Notes: generated from the letters alone by a model not told the origin. Counted from the first letter of the stretch, positions 19,480 through 29,652 are shown. The stretch is DNA of 64,000 nucleotides from CAYRUD01 sp964427425 (GCA_964427425.1 CAYRUD010000012.1:1-64000); one strand, 5' to 3'. Numbers and translations are program-made.

Positions 19480-19565
19480 GAGATTCCACACTATGATGAG
19501 GTAAGAACCCCTCATGCATGCAAATAGCTTTTGGATGTGCATATTGCTGCCCACTTACCAAGAAA

Positions 19566-19609
19566 AAAGCCTCTTTGTAATGACTATGATTTCATTACAA
19601 AGAGGCTTT
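19566..19609. terminator. Strong bidirectional intrinsic terminator
   Basis: An 18-bp perfect stem (arms 19566-19583 and 19592-19609) with an 8-base loop, flanked by A's on the left and T's on the right. It sits between the zinc-ribbon gene and the convergent secA. Confidence 0.9.
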
Positions 19610-19639
19610 CCTTACTCTAAAACACAAGAAAGGATGTTC

Positions 19640-22597
19640 TTAGCGCTTTTGAGTTGACGGCTCATGATCATCGTCTTGAAGATAACTTGCTTGAATTTTG
19701 GTATTTTCCAATTCATCGGCAAACGAGCGATCATGCTCTAGAGTAGCATGAGATTCATCGAAGACGGTATCTTCTGCATCAATATCAAGATCCTGATCTC
19801 TTTCTTCTACATTAGCGAAAAATCGAACAGCAAAAATTGCTCGTACAATATGCTCTCGAAGCTTCTGTGTAAAGGCATCGAAGAGTCTAAAGCCTTCGTG
19901 CTTGAATTCAACAAGAGGATCTTTCTGGCCAATTGCCCTTAAATGAACATCAGCTCTCAAATGATCCATTTCAAGAAGATGTCCCTGCCATAAAGAGTCA
20001 ATTGTTCGCACCATCATAGATCGAGAAGCTTCTTCAAGAACAGTATCAATATTGAACCCATACTGCTCTGCAAACTGCTTCATCCTATTCTTTTCAACTT
20101 CCAACTTAGCTTGGAAAGCAGCAGCCAATTTTTGGCAGACGATCTGCTCAACGTCCTTGCTATTCTTCGCGTGAACGAGCTCCCCATCTTTGATGCTCAT
20201 AGGCGCAATTTCTGCGAGCCACTGTCTAAAGTTTTCCTCTTGAGCTTCGCTCAATCCGCTCTCAAAGAAGTGTAGAGTTCCTCGACTAATAAGCTGTTCT
20301 ATTAAATCGTGGAATACACCCAATGGACTTGATGTATGTAAAAGCTCATTACGGAAATTATAGATCTCCTGGCGCTGGAGATTCATCACATCATCATACT
20401 CGAGAGTGTGCTTACGAATTGTGTAATTACGAGTCTCAATTCGTTTTTGCGCTGTCTCGATTGCTCGCGTCGTTGCCGATGTTGTCAGCGGCTGCCCTTC
20501 TGGTGGACGAAGCTTTTGAAAGACTTTTGTCAAGAGAGGTGACGCAAAAAGTCTCATCAAAGGATCTTCCATCGAAATAAAGAATTTCGAAGAGCCCGGA
20601 TCTCCAAGTCGTCCGCTACGACCTCTTAACTGCCTATCAATACGTCTGGATTGATGGCGTGTTGAGCCAATCACATGGAGTCCGCCTAATTCAGCAACTC
20701 CGGATCCCAATTTAATATCTGTTCCGCGGCCAGCCATATTGGTCGCAACAGTAATCGCTCCTTTTTGACCAGCTTGTGCAATAATCTCAGCTTCTTTTGA
20801 GTGATTCTTTGCGTTAAGAACGACATGATTCAGTCGGTTTAGCTTTAAAAGCCGGGAAAGCTTTTCAGAGACTTCAATTGATTCAGTACCAATAAGTATG
20901 GGCCTGCCTTGTTCATGAATTGTCTTTATCTCATTCATGATCGCGGTATATTTTTCGCGCTCAGTCATGTACAATTCATCGTCGTAGTCGACTCTTTGGC
21001 ATGGCTTATAGGTCGGAATCTGGAGAACATCAAGTTTATAAATCTCTTTAAACTCATGAGCCTCGGTAATAGCAGTACCTGACATACCGGCAAGGCGTCC
21101 ATATAGTCTAAAGTAATTTTGAAGCGTGATGGTTGCATATGTTTGAGTCTCTCGCTGGATCTCAACACCTTCTTTCGCTTCGATAGCTTGATGAAGACCA
21201 TCAGAGAACCTTCTTCCAGGCTGCGCTCGGCCCGTATGTTCATCGATGATGACGATCTTGCCTTCTTGGATAATATAGTCGACATCTCTCTCCATAAGAA
21301 GATGAGCTCTTAAGAGCTGTCTTAAATTGTGAGAGCGCTCTTTTCGAACAGCGTCTTCTTTTTGAAGCTGAATCTTTCGAGATAGTTTCTCATCTTGAGA
21401 AAGAGATGACTGATTGTCGACTTGGAGAAGCTCATGGCCAAGATCGAGCATGACAAAATCATCTTCTTTTCCGCCGCACTCTTGCCATGCATGAATTCCT
21501 TTCTCAGTCAATTCATACTCATGACCTTTTTCATCAACAATCATGAGAAGTTGAGAGAGCGCTTCTATTCGAAGCTCTTTATTCTGCTCTTTATAATAGT
21601 GAAGATCCCACTTATCAATAGCAGCTCGAATATCTGGGTGCTCTCTTAAGCGCTTCAAGATCTTATTTCGAGGCGTTCCCTTACTGATTAACCATAAGGA
21701 ATGGCATGCGTTATACTCAGCTTCAGTAAGTGTAATCTGCTCATCTGTCGAAACAACTCGATCCAAGGCTTTTTTAGCATCTAAAGCAAGACGCTGGCAA
21801 AACTCTTTTTGTCTCTCAACGAGAGTAGATACTCCATCTTTGAGTTCGCTATAAAGCTGTCTTGAGACCTGTGATGGACCGGAGATAATAAGAGGAGTTC
21901 TTGCCTCATCAACAAGAATAGAGTCAACCTCATCTATAAGCGCGAAATAGTGACCTCTTTGAACCTGCTCGTCTTTATTCATTGCCATCGAGTTATCGCG
22001 TAAGTAATCGAAGCCAAACTCTGAGGCAGTTCCATAGACAATGTCACATTGATAAATACGCTTTCGCTCTTCATGACCCATGTTTTGTTGAAGAACCCCA
22101 GTTGTCAAACCGAGTTTTCTAAAAATGGATCCAACCCATTCGCAGTCGCGCTTTGCGAGATAGTCGTTAACAGTAACGATATGAACAGGCTTTCCAGTCA
22201 ATGCATGAAGGTAAAGAGGCATTGATGCTGTCAGAGTCTTACCTTCACCGGTTTGCATCTCCGCAATTGAACCATAATGAAGAGCTAAAGCTCCGATAAT
22301 TTGCACATCATAGGGAACCATATCCCATTTTTGCTGATAGCCAGAGACGTGAACATCTGTTCCAATGAGTCGGCGACAGCAGTTTTTCACGACTGCATAT
22401 GCCTCAACAAGGCATGATTCAACCGTCTCACCTGATTTCAGACGCTCTTTCAACTCAACCGTTTTGTGAGTAAGCTCCTCTTCACTGAGTTTCATGAGCT
22501 CTTGCTCGCGAGCGTTCACATCACTCACGATTTTGCGAAACTTTCGAATTGTTCTATCTTGAGAGGTACCAAATATTCGCTTAAGCAGAGAAAACAT
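19640..22597 (-). CDS. secA: Preprotein translocase ATPase SecA
   Basis: A 985-residue motor of the Sec pathway. It has Walker A in MQTGEGKTL (about residue 115), the Walker B/DEAD-like DEVDSILVDEARTPLI, the motif MAGRGTDIKLG and GRSGRLGDPGSSKFF. The preprotein cross-linking domain and helical scaffold are complete. It is longer than E. coli SecA because of inserts in the N-terminal half (about residues 250-380). It lacks the C-terminal CxCxSGx8CH zinc tail and ends in a short acidic stretch, so SecB binding through that tail is not expected. Confidence 0.96.
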   Translation of the reverse strand: MFSLLKRIFGTSQDRTIRKFRKIVSDVNAREQELMKLSEEELTHKTVELKERLKSGETVESCLVEAYAVVKNCCRRLIGTDVHVSGYQQKWDMVPYDVQIIGALALHYGSIAEMQTGEGKTLTASMPLYLHALTGKPVHIVTVNDYLAKRDCEWVGSIFRKLGLTTGVLQQNMGHEERKRIYQCDIVYGTASEFGFDYLRDNSMAMNKDEQVQRGHYFALIDEVDSILVDEARTPLIISGPSQVSRQLYSELKDGVSTLVERQKEFCQRLALDAKKALDRVVSTDEQITLTEAEYNACHSLWLISKGTPRNKILKRLREHPDIRAAIDKWDLHYYKEQNKELRIEALSQLLMIVDEKGHEYELTEKGIHAWQECGGKEDDFVMLDLGHELLQVDNQSSLSQDEKLSRKIQLQKEDAVRKERSHNLRQLLRAHLLMERDVDYIIQEGKIVIIDEHTGRAQPGRRFSDGLHQAIEAKEGVEIQRETQTYATITLQNYFRLYGRLAGMSGTAITEAHEFKEIYKLDVLQIPTYKPCQRVDYDDELYMTEREKYTAIMNEIKTIHEQGRPILIGTESIEVSEKLSRLLKLNRLNHVVLNAKNHSKEAEIIAQAGQKGAITVATNMAGRGTDIKLGSGVAELGGLHVIGSTRHQSRRIDRQLRGRSGRLGDPGSSKFFISMEDPLMRLFASPLLTKVFQKLRPPEGQPLTTSATTRAIETAQKRIETRNYTIRKHTLEYDDVMNLQRQEIYNFRNELLHTSSPLGVFHDLIEQLISRGTLHFFESGLSEAQEENFRQWLAEIAPMSIKDGELVHAKNSKDVEQIVCQKLAAAFQAKLEVEKNRMKQFAEQYGFNIDTVLEEASRSMMVRTIDSLWQGHLLEMDHLRADVHLRAIGQKDPLVEFKHEGFRLFDAFTQKLREHIVRAIFAVRFFANVEERDQDLDIDAEDTVFDESHATLEHDRSFADELENTKIQASYLQDDDHEPSTQKR

Positions 22598-22974
22598 TGA
22601 GCTCTTCCCACACTGTTATAAAATTAACGGCTTTAATCGACTCCCTAGTCTACCATCATCTGCCTTAGAAAATAAAGAGATGAAAATATCGAAGACGTAT
22701 CGCCTGCCTTAAGAAAAAAAGAAATTAACGGTAAGCGATTCGAGTGATTAGTGCAAGAAGACCCCACACGAATCGGATTAAAATATTTTTCGGTGAAACA
22801 ACATCCATCATCCTAATTGTCTCATAAGAGAAAAATCCCATTCTTGATAATGAACTTTTTGCTACATTTGAAAATCTTACAAAAAACTCTCAGTTGAGAA
22901 ATCTTCGGTTAGTAGTAATCGAGGAGATTGTCTCAAAGAATACCTTCATACAAGTAAACACAACTTAAGTTCCC
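22598..22974. other. Intergenic region with one long hairpin
   Basis: This is the divergent promoter region between secA and the nuclease gene. The only marked structure is an imperfect inverted repeat (CGATTCGAGTG at 22736-22746 against CACACGAATCG at 22765-22775, one mismatch). It may belong to the secA leader on the minus strand. I see no ORF with coding character. Confidence 0.4.
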
Positions 22975-24036
22975 ATGTCCCAACCAAGACTTCTCAACAA
23001 TTTCAGCTGGTCCTCCTCAAGAGAAGGAACCTTTAACGAGTGTAAAAAGAAGTATTGGTATACGTACTACGGCTCTTGGGATGGATGGCCACTCTATTAT
23101 AATGATCCACGCGGAAATCAAATCGATCCGCTTTCTGAGTACATATACATGCTGAAAAATATGCAGCCTATCGTTGTATATGTCGGATCAGTTGTCCATA
23201 AGACTATCGAGAAAGTGCTTGGGACAATGAAGACCAAGGCTATGAAAGAGCTTCCTCCACTTGATGCTATCATCAAAGAAGGGGAAAAACTTTTCTTAAA
23301 GGGAGTCGATGAATCGCTAAAAAGCGCCTGGAAAAAGCACCCGAAGAAACATACAAACCTCCTCGAGCACTTCTACAACACTCAAATAAGCCCCACATAT
23401 ATTGAGGAATCTGTTGCCAAAGTTAAAACATGCTTAGAAAGCTGGTACACATCGCCGTGCGTTACAAACATTATCTTGAATCCACGAGCTGAGTGGGGAG
23501 AAATTGAACGAGCGATGCATTTTTCGGTCGAAGATGGTGTTGATGCGATTGTAGTATTTGACTTCTACCTCTCTTGGAAAAGGACAAAGGAAAACAGCGA
23601 CTCAATACTCATGATTTTTGACTGGAAAACCGGCCAAGAAAATCAAAAAATTGAAGATCAGCTTTACGCATATGCCCTCTCAGCTAAGAAGCTTCTGAAC
23701 GCATCATACTCATCGATGATATTAGTTCCTTTTTACCTTTTAGAAGGGCCTCATGGATATAGGAAAGTGGGAACTGGGCAACTCGATACCATCGACGAAG
23801 AAAAAATAGTCACAATTGAGAAAAGGATTATCTCTTCTTCCCGTGAAATGCTCAAACTTCATGAAACCCGGCTTGATGATAAAGGCGCCTCTTTAAAGCC
23901 AAATCCGAAATATTTCCCCTACACAGAGCAAAAAGGCAAATGCAAGCGCTGCCCATTCCTTGCAATGTGCGAAAAGGCAAATTACGAAGAACTTTCCGAA
24001 AGCGAATTGAGGCAAAAGGTTACCATGTCTCGATGA
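22975..24036 (+). CDS. PD-(D/E)XK nuclease with Fe-S cluster signature (RecB/Cas4-like)
   Basis: A 353-residue protein matching the single-domain RecB-family nuclease layout. An N-terminal cysteine lies in FNECKKKYW, a conserved His in VVHKTIEKVL, an Asp in DFYLSW, the catalytic core is IFDWKTGQ, and a Gln motif (EDQLYAYAL) follows. Three C-terminal cysteines (CKRCPFLAMC) complete the four-Cys Fe-S set seen in AddB, Cas4 and related nucleases. No helicase or cas gene is nearby, so it is an orphan nuclease, probably acting on DNA ends. Its stop codon lies inside a perfect 12-bp hairpin. Confidence 0.85.
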   Translation: MSQPRLLNNFSWSSSREGTFNECKKKYWYTYYGSWDGWPLYYNDPRGNQIDPLSEYIYMLKNMQPIVVYVGSVVHKTIEKVLGTMKTKAMKELPPLDAIIKEGEKLFLKGVDESLKSAWKKHPKKHTNLLEHFYNTQISPTYIEESVAKVKTCLESWYTSPCVTNIILNPRAEWGEIERAMHFSVEDGVDAIVVFDFYLSWKRTKENSDSILMIFDWKTGQENQKIEDQLYAYALSAKKLLNASYSSMILVPFYLLEGPHGYRKVGTGQLDTIDEEKIVTIEKRIISSSREMLKLHETRLDDKGASLKPNPKYFPYTEQKGKCKRCPFLAMCEKANYEELSESELRQKVTMSR

Positions 24037-24056
24037 GGGGAACACCCCTCATCGAG
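24029..24056. terminator. Perfect 12-bp hairpin over convergent gene ends
   Basis: CTCGATGAGGGG and CCCCTCATCGAG pair perfectly around an AACA tetraloop. The hairpin covers the nuclease stop codon and ends 26 bases before the stop of the convergent gene. No T run follows, so it may protect mRNA ends or slow polymerase rather than act as a classical terminator. Confidence 0.6.
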
Positions 24057-24082
24057 CATGAAAAGCTCCATGAAGGACAACT

Positions 24083-25516
24083 CTATAGTTTCATTTCATC
24101 AGATGGCGGCGTAAGGATATTTTTGATAAGCTGTATGTTGGTTTCAAAATAATCACAGCTTTTCTCGAATGATTTTTTATGGAGAGAAATCTGTGTCGCA
24201 ATGGGCTGTAGGCACTTCTCGGCGATCTCATCGCCTTTTCCTTTAACAAGCGTTCCACTGCTTACATCTTGTCCAAGTCCACTTACAGTTGCAGCTGTAA
24301 CAGCTTTAACAATACCTGAAGAACCATAATGCGCTTTTAAAGTTCCTGTAATAGCTTTTGACAATAGCTCTTCGCTGCTGCCGAAGAAGGGTTCTGCCTT
24401 CTTCGTAGGCCGCTCGGCTTCGGATTCACTCGTGACCGCAGGGCTCTTCATATGCACATTACTTAATTTATCATGATACTCTGCCGCCTTTGCAACGGTT
24501 GCGTCTGTATGGGTCGCAATATCTAAAACTGCCGCAACTGTCGATGTAACAAGAGGAGTCAGAAGCTGAATTGAGGGATTCTTTATCATAAGAGCCCCAA
24601 TTGCTTCACCCGTACCCGATATTGCTGACTGGCGAAGAAACTCCTTTATCGGCGTTGCTTTCTCTAGATCCGATTTCTTAAAAGAAGCGTCCGTTTTAAT
24701 ATCGCTCAAATTACTCGTAATATTGTTATAGGCTGACCCTTCACTCTCAAAGACGAAATTCGCATACTCGGATAATTTCGCAAGATTCTGTTGAACGATA
24801 TGTTTTTGCTCTAAAGGGATCTTTGAATCATTAAGAAGCTCTTCTAACTCTCTTATCTGATCATTAATCCCATGTAACCTTTCAGCCATTTCTTGCTTTG
24901 ATTCATTGACTTGTGTCTCTAAATTCGAAACATGCTTTTCAAAGGCGCCGTGCAAATCTTTTTCACTCTCCGTCTCTCCATACGAGTTTTGAAGAGCAGT
25001 CATGAGTCCTGCCTCTACCATGGTCCCTAAAACTGCCGATGTGAGTTTAGGATTATTCTCAATGAATTCAGCCCCTTTCTTTGTTGCATTGTGAATCTGA
25101 GTCATCGCCTCACTGATTTTCTTTTTTGAGGCTTCCTTCATTCTCAAGCAACTATTTTTCACATTTTGAGCGAATCCGGTGTAGAGAGTATCCACCTTTC
25201 TACCAACGCCTTTCTCTTGCAGCACTCTTCGGATCGTATTTTTGACACCGCTGTATTCCCCTGATTTGAATGAAGCTACCATTGTTTGATTGATAGTAGG
25301 CATTTTAGCATATAATTCAAACTGGTGGCTCATGGAGCGCAAGCTTTTTGTGAGAAGACTCCTAGCTGCTGAAGAGCGAACCGAAAGGCCTGCTATGGTT
25401 GAGAGGGCAACGATCGTTGTTGCAGAAAGGGCCTTCTTGGTAGAAAATACAGGAGAAGATGACGTAATTGTTGGCTCTACTCGACGTAGATTGGAAGAGG
25501 ATGAAAGATTAGCCAT
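24083..25516 (-). CDS. Hypothetical Ser/Thr/Ala-rich protein with coiled coil, candidate secreted effector
   Basis: I recognise no family. The N-terminal 60 residues are rich in Ser, Thr and Ala with few acidic residues (MANLSSSSNLRRVEPTITSS), as in many T3SS substrates. A weakly hydrophobic helix lies near residues 30-46. A coiled coil spans about residues 185-250 (EKHVSNLETQVNESKQEM and beyond). Two Ala/Thr/Gly-rich amphipathic or hydrophobic stretches follow (about 310-335 and 395-412). Secretion is inferred from composition only. Confidence 0.7.
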   Translation of the reverse strand: MANLSSSSNLRRVEPTITSSSPVFSTKKALSATTIVALSTIAGLSVRSSAARSLLTKSLRSMSHQFELYAKMPTINQTMVASFKSGEYSGVKNTIRRVLQEKGVGRKVDTLYTGFAQNVKNSCLRMKEASKKKISEAMTQIHNATKKGAEFIENNPKLTSAVLGTMVEAGLMTALQNSYGETESEKDLHGAFEKHVSNLETQVNESKQEMAERLHGINDQIRELEELLNDSKIPLEQKHIVQQNLAKLSEYANFVFESEGSAYNNITSNLSDIKTDASFKKSDLEKATPIKEFLRQSAISGTGEAIGALMIKNPSIQLLTPLVTSTVAAVLDIATHTDATVAKAAEYHDKLSNVHMKSPAVTSESEAERPTKKAEPFFGSSEELLSKAITGTLKAHYGSSGIVKAVTAATVSGLGQDVSSGTLVKGKGDEIAEKCLQPIATQISLHKKSFEKSCDYFETNIQLIKNILTPPSDEMKL

Positions 25517-25913
25517 TTTTCTTATTCCTAATTATGATAGACCCAAAAGATGGAATACAAGCGCTTCTTTGACATGATGAAAAACCTTTAATTTTGCTAT
25601 AATTGGCCAAAAATATTTTTGATATTTTTTTCTTCCCTTTATTAAGTAGAAGCTTTTGATAGCGCTCATCCGCCACTATTAAGCTACAACAACGAAGTCT
25701 GAATGCCAGAAGATGCATCATGAATATGAGAGTTAAGGAGAGACTCGCAGTTGAATAAGAAGAGAAATGGGCAAAAAGAACATATAGACTGCCCTCAAGT
25801 TTTCTCTTACTACGAAAAAGGTCTCTCTTAATCGCGAATATATCTCCAAGAAAGTAATCGAGCAGAAAAAAGCCTTTCTTTAAGAAAGACTTGAATAAGG
25901 AACCCTCTTACCT
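25517..25913. other. Intergenic region upstream of the suf operon
   Basis: About 400 AT-rich bases between divergent genes. A 70-codon minus-strand open frame inside it lacks coding character. An AAGGAA ribosome site precedes sufB. No promoter pair is clear enough to call, and I see no RNA gene. Confidence 0.5.
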
Positions 25914-27353
25914 ATGTCAGTAGAAGAACTTTCTTTTGCCAGTAGTGAATATAAATACGGATTCGTCACTGAGATTGAAAAAGAGTCTCTCCCAAAGGGA
26001 ATTTCTGAAGAGACAGTAGTAAAAATTTCTTCAATCAAGCAAGAGCCATCCTGGATGCTCGACTTTCGAATCAAAGCGTATCGAAAATGGAAAGAAATGA
26101 GTGAGCCTACTTGGGCTAATATTTCGTACGGTCCAATCGATTATCAAAATATTACCTACTACTCAGCGCCAAAGAAAAAGCCCAAACTCAATGATTTAAA
26201 AGAAGCTGATCCAGAGCTTCTCAAGACTTTTGAAAAATTAGGGATTCCTCTCGAAGAACAGAAAAGATTAACGAATGTCGCTGTCGACGTTGTTTTTGAC
26301 TCAGTCTCACTTGGAACGACCTTCCATGAAAAGTTAAAAGAAGCAGGCGTCGTTCTTTCATCCATCACCGAGGCTATCCAAAACTACCCTGATTTAGTAA
26401 AGAAATACCTTGGCAGCGTGGTCTCTATACAAGACAACTTTTTTGCGGCTTTAAATTCTGCAGTTTTTTCGGATGGATCGTTTGTCTGGATTCCAAAGGG
26501 CGTACGTTGCCCGATTGAGCTCTCAACATACTTCCGTATTAATGACAAAGAGAGCGGACAATTTGAACGAACGCTCATTATCGCAGAGGATGACTCTTAT
26601 GTAAGCTACTTAGAAGGATGTACAGCTCCAGCATACGATACAAATCAGCTTCATGCAGCAGTTGTGGAACTCATCGCTCACAATAGAGCTGAAATCAAAT
26701 ACTCTACCATCCAAAACTGGTACGCTGGAAATCCAAAGACTGGAGAAGGCGGGATTTATAATTTTGTGACGAAAAGAGGCCTTTGCGCTGGAGTCGATTC
26801 GAAGATTTCATGGACACAAGTCGAGGCAGGAGCTGCAATCACATGGAAATATCCAAGCTGCATTTTAAAAGGCGATAACTCCATCGGGGAATTTTACTCT
26901 GTCGCTCTCACAAATGGCTATATGCAAGCTGATACTGGTACGAAAATGATTCATATCGGCAAAAATACGAGATCGACCATTGTCTCAAAAGGAATTGCCG
27001 CAGAGCACTCGAAAAACAACTATCGAGGGCTTGTCAAAGTTTTACCAAAAGCCACAGGCGCTCGAAACTACACTCAATGCGACTCCATGCTTGTCGGCGA
27101 CAATGCTTCAGCAAATACATTTCCCTATATTGAATCAGGGAACAATACAGCCCAATTAGAGCATGAGGCATCTACTTCAAAATTGAATGAAGAACAGCTT
27201 TTTTATCTTCGATCACGCGGAGTTTCTTTCGAAGACGCTGTCAACCTTGTAGTAAATGGATTTTGCAAAAAAGTTATTGATGAGCTGCCATTTGAATTCG
27301 CGCAAGAGGCAAAAAACTTGCTCGCGCTTAAACTTGAGAATTCTGTGGGATAG
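25914..27353 (+). CDS. sufB: Fe-S cluster assembly scaffold SufB
   Basis: A 479-residue core subunit of the SufBCD scaffold complex on which Fe-S clusters are built. Typical SufB segments are visible, including FVWIPKGVRCPIELSTYFRIN, YLEGCTAPAYDTNQLHAAVVEL and TGARNYTQCDSM near the C-terminus with the conserved cysteine, followed by EHEASTSKLNEEQLFYLRSRG. It is the first gene of sufB-sufC-sufD-sufS, the same order as the Chlamydia CT684-CT687 block. Confidence 0.96.
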   Translation: MSVEELSFASSEYKYGFVTEIEKESLPKGISEETVVKISSIKQEPSWMLDFRIKAYRKWKEMSEPTWANISYGPIDYQNITYYSAPKKKPKLNDLKEADPELLKTFEKLGIPLEEQKRLTNVAVDVVFDSVSLGTTFHEKLKEAGVVLSSITEAIQNYPDLVKKYLGSVVSIQDNFFAALNSAVFSDGSFVWIPKGVRCPIELSTYFRINDKESGQFERTLIIAEDDSYVSYLEGCTAPAYDTNQLHAAVVELIAHNRAEIKYSTIQNWYAGNPKTGEGGIYNFVTKRGLCAGVDSKISWTQVEAGAAITWKYPSCILKGDNSIGEFYSVALTNGYMQADTGTKMIHIGKNTRSTIVSKGIAAEHSKNNYRGLVKVLPKATGARNYTQCDSMLVGDNASANTFPYIESGNNTAQLEHEASTSKLNEEQLFYLRSRGVSFEDAVNLVVNGFCKKVIDELPFEFAQEAKNLLALKLENSVG

Positions 27354-27425
27354 ATTATCGTCGAAATCTTTTTATATGCTCATAAGTTAACCGATCGAAC
27401 AAACAAAATAAAAAGTTAAGAAACC

Positions 27426-28181
27426 ATGCTAGAAATCAGAAATCTGCACGCTCGAATAGAAGATGGAAAAGAGATCTTAAAGGGCATTTCTCTGACCTGT
27501 AGACCAGGAGAGATTCACGCTATCATGGGGCCAAATGGAGCGGGAAAATCTACCTTAGCTAAAGTCATAGCAGGTCACCCCTCATATGAGGTAACAGATG
27601 GAGAGATTCTCTTTAATGGGAAAAACATACTCGATTTAGAGCCAGAAGAAAGAGCAGTCTTAGGCCTCTTCATGGGTTTTCAGTACCCTGTAGAAATCTC
27701 TGGAGTTTCTAACAGCCAATTCCTTCACATGGCCTTAAACGCAAAAAGAAAAGCTCAAGGACTTCCTCCTCTTTCTGAAACTGATTTTCTCTCCCTTCTT
27801 GAAGAGAAAATGGCCGCGATGGAAATACGATCTGAATTCAAAGAGCGGAATGTCAACGAAGGTTTCTCTGGCGGAGAGAAGAAAAGAAATGAAATCCTCC
27901 AGATGGCAATCTTAGATCCAGTGATGGCGATCCTTGATGAAACAGACTCAGGGCTCGATATTGATGCGATGAAGATCGTAGCTAAAGGAGTAAATTCTTT
28001 GATTAATGAGAACAACTCACTTCTCTTAATCACTCACTATCAGAGGCTGCTGGACTATATCAAACCTCATTTTGTTCATGTTATGATCGATGGCAAAATC
28101 TCTCTTTCCGGGGGCCCAACTCTGGCTCATGAGTTAGAGTTAAAAGGATACGACTGGATTGAAGAGACAGCACGGAGTTAA
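27426..28181 (+). CDS. sufC: Fe-S assembly ATPase SufC
   Basis: A 251-residue ABC-type ATPase partner of SufB and SufD. It has Walker A GPNGAGKST, the Q-loop in GFQYPVEISG, the SufC-type signature FSGGEKKRNEILQMA, Walker B MAILDETDSGLDIDA and the switch His in LLLITHYQRLL. The order and 6-base spacing to sufD indicate co-transcription and probably coupled translation. Confidence 0.96.
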   Translation: MLEIRNLHARIEDGKEILKGISLTCRPGEIHAIMGPNGAGKSTLAKVIAGHPSYEVTDGEILFNGKNILDLEPEERAVLGLFMGFQYPVEISGVSNSQFLHMALNAKRKAQGLPPLSETDFLSLLEEKMAAMEIRSEFKERNVNEGFSGGEKKRNEILQMAILDPVMAILDETDSGLDIDAMKIVAKGVNSLINENNSLLLITHYQRLLDYIKPHFVHVMIDGKISLSGGPTLAHELELKGYDWIEETARS

Positions 28182-28187
28182 AGAACG

Positions 28188-29609
28188 ATGTCTCATGAAA
28201 CACCGCCTCAGAGCAATGACGAACACCCGAAAACCATGGGGCCCACACGCAATATGGGAAATTTAGAGAAGGAAAATATGCAACACCAAGGAAATGACAT
28301 TCCTTCCACCCCTCTTTTCTTAGAGAAATCATTTGAATCTTTAAGCTCGTTAAACGAAGCAGATCTCTTAAAAAAAGCTCGCGCTAAAGCATATGATCGC
28401 TTCATGGAGATTGGATTTCCGTCGAGAAGCAATGACGCTTTTCAATATGTTCGTTTTCTTGATCAGATTCTCAACGCACCACACGAGATGTCATGCCTTT
28501 TGGCCACAGAAGGAGATAAGACATTTATTGAGAGCAAAAAGTTACCAGAATGCTTAAACTCTCATCTCGTCTTTTTAAATGGATACTTTAGACCCGATCT
28601 TTCCTCATTAAGTGCGCTCCAAGGCATTACTATACAACCTCTTGCTCAAGCAGCCCGCTCATTTAATGCGCTCTTGAGTGCTTCTTGGAATAGAGGAATT
28701 AAAGACGAGATCGACCCACTTTCCCTTCTTTCGTACACGCTCTCTCAAGACGGTCTTTTTCTCTATGTTCCGCCAAATAAGGCGATAGAGGCTCCTATTC
28801 AAGTCTCGTACATCTATTCCGATATTGAGAGCCCCTCTTGGACAATGCCGCGACTTCAAGTTTTACTTGGCCACCATGCAGAAGTCACCCTCATCGAGAC
28901 AGTCGATATACTGAACAGCTCTGAGAATCTTCTCTATGTAAATACTCAAGCAAATTTTGAACTCGAAGAAGGATCTTCAATCAAGCACGCGTCTACCTTA
29001 TTCGATGAAAAGAATACGAAAGCCATCCATACCCATGCTTTGAGAGCCTACTTAAAAGCGAATGCTCGTATGATATCGACATCGTATACTGCACCCTATA
29101 TCGCATCCCGGCAGTCAAGTCGTATCTGGTTAAAAGGCGAAAATGCAAACGCCATAATTAATGGGTCCTGGATGCTCTCAAAAGAGCAAGAGGCACATAC
29201 ACATGTGCATATCCAACACGATGAACCTAATTGCCAATCGATGCAACTCTTCAAAGGGGTCGTACAAGATAAAAGTCGATCAAGTTTTGAGGGCAAAATT
29301 TATGTTCATAAAAAGGCACAGAAGACGCAAGCATATCAATTAAATAATAACTTAGTATTAGGACCTGAAGCTCAAGCATTCAGTAAGCCAAACCTTGAAA
29401 TCTTTGCAGACGATGTAAAAGCCTCTCATGGAGCAACCTCCGGGCAGCTTGATAGAGACTCTCTCTTCTATTTACAGACCAGAGGCCTTCCAAAGCACGT
29501 AGCTGAAAGCTGCCTCATTGAAGGGTTCTTATCCGAAGTTGCTTCAACAATTCAGGTAAAGAGCCTGCATGAGTTCGTGGCAAAAAAAATACACGGCTTC
29601 TGTATCTAA
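28188..29609 (+). CDS. sufD: Fe-S assembly protein SufD
   Basis: A 473-residue SufB paralogue. The C-terminal half shows the family segments SSRIWLKGENANAIINGSW, KGVVQDKSRSSFEGKIYV, PNLEIFADDVKASHGATSGQL and DSLFYLQTRGLP. The first ~40 residues are poorly conserved and rich in Asn, Gln and Pro; an internal Met near residue 31 is an alternative start. Divergence from SufB and the fixed gene order identify it as SufD. It lies 43 bases upstream of sufS. Confidence 0.93.
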   Translation: MSHETPPQSNDEHPKTMGPTRNMGNLEKENMQHQGNDIPSTPLFLEKSFESLSSLNEADLLKKARAKAYDRFMEIGFPSRSNDAFQYVRFLDQILNAPHEMSCLLATEGDKTFIESKKLPECLNSHLVFLNGYFRPDLSSLSALQGITIQPLAQAARSFNALLSASWNRGIKDEIDPLSLLSYTLSQDGLFLYVPPNKAIEAPIQVSYIYSDIESPSWTMPRLQVLLGHHAEVTLIETVDILNSSENLLYVNTQANFELEEGSSIKHASTLFDEKNTKAIHTHALRAYLKANARMISTSYTAPYIASRQSSRIWLKGENANAIINGSWMLSKEQEAHTHVHIQHDEPNCQSMQLFKGVVQDKSRSSFEGKIYVHKKAQKTQAYQLNNNLVLGPEAQAFSKPNLEIFADDVKASHGATSGQLDRDSLFYLQTRGLPKHVAESCLIEGFLSEVASTIQVKSLHEFVAKKIHGFCI

Positions 29610-29652
29610 GATTACTTTAAGCTTTGATGGTGATGTAAGGAGTAGCGAATAA

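Noticed and set aside
25509..25721. Minus-strand 70-codon ORF upstream of the 477-aa gene
   Set aside because: It lies in AT-rich intergenic sequence without coding character or ribosome site.
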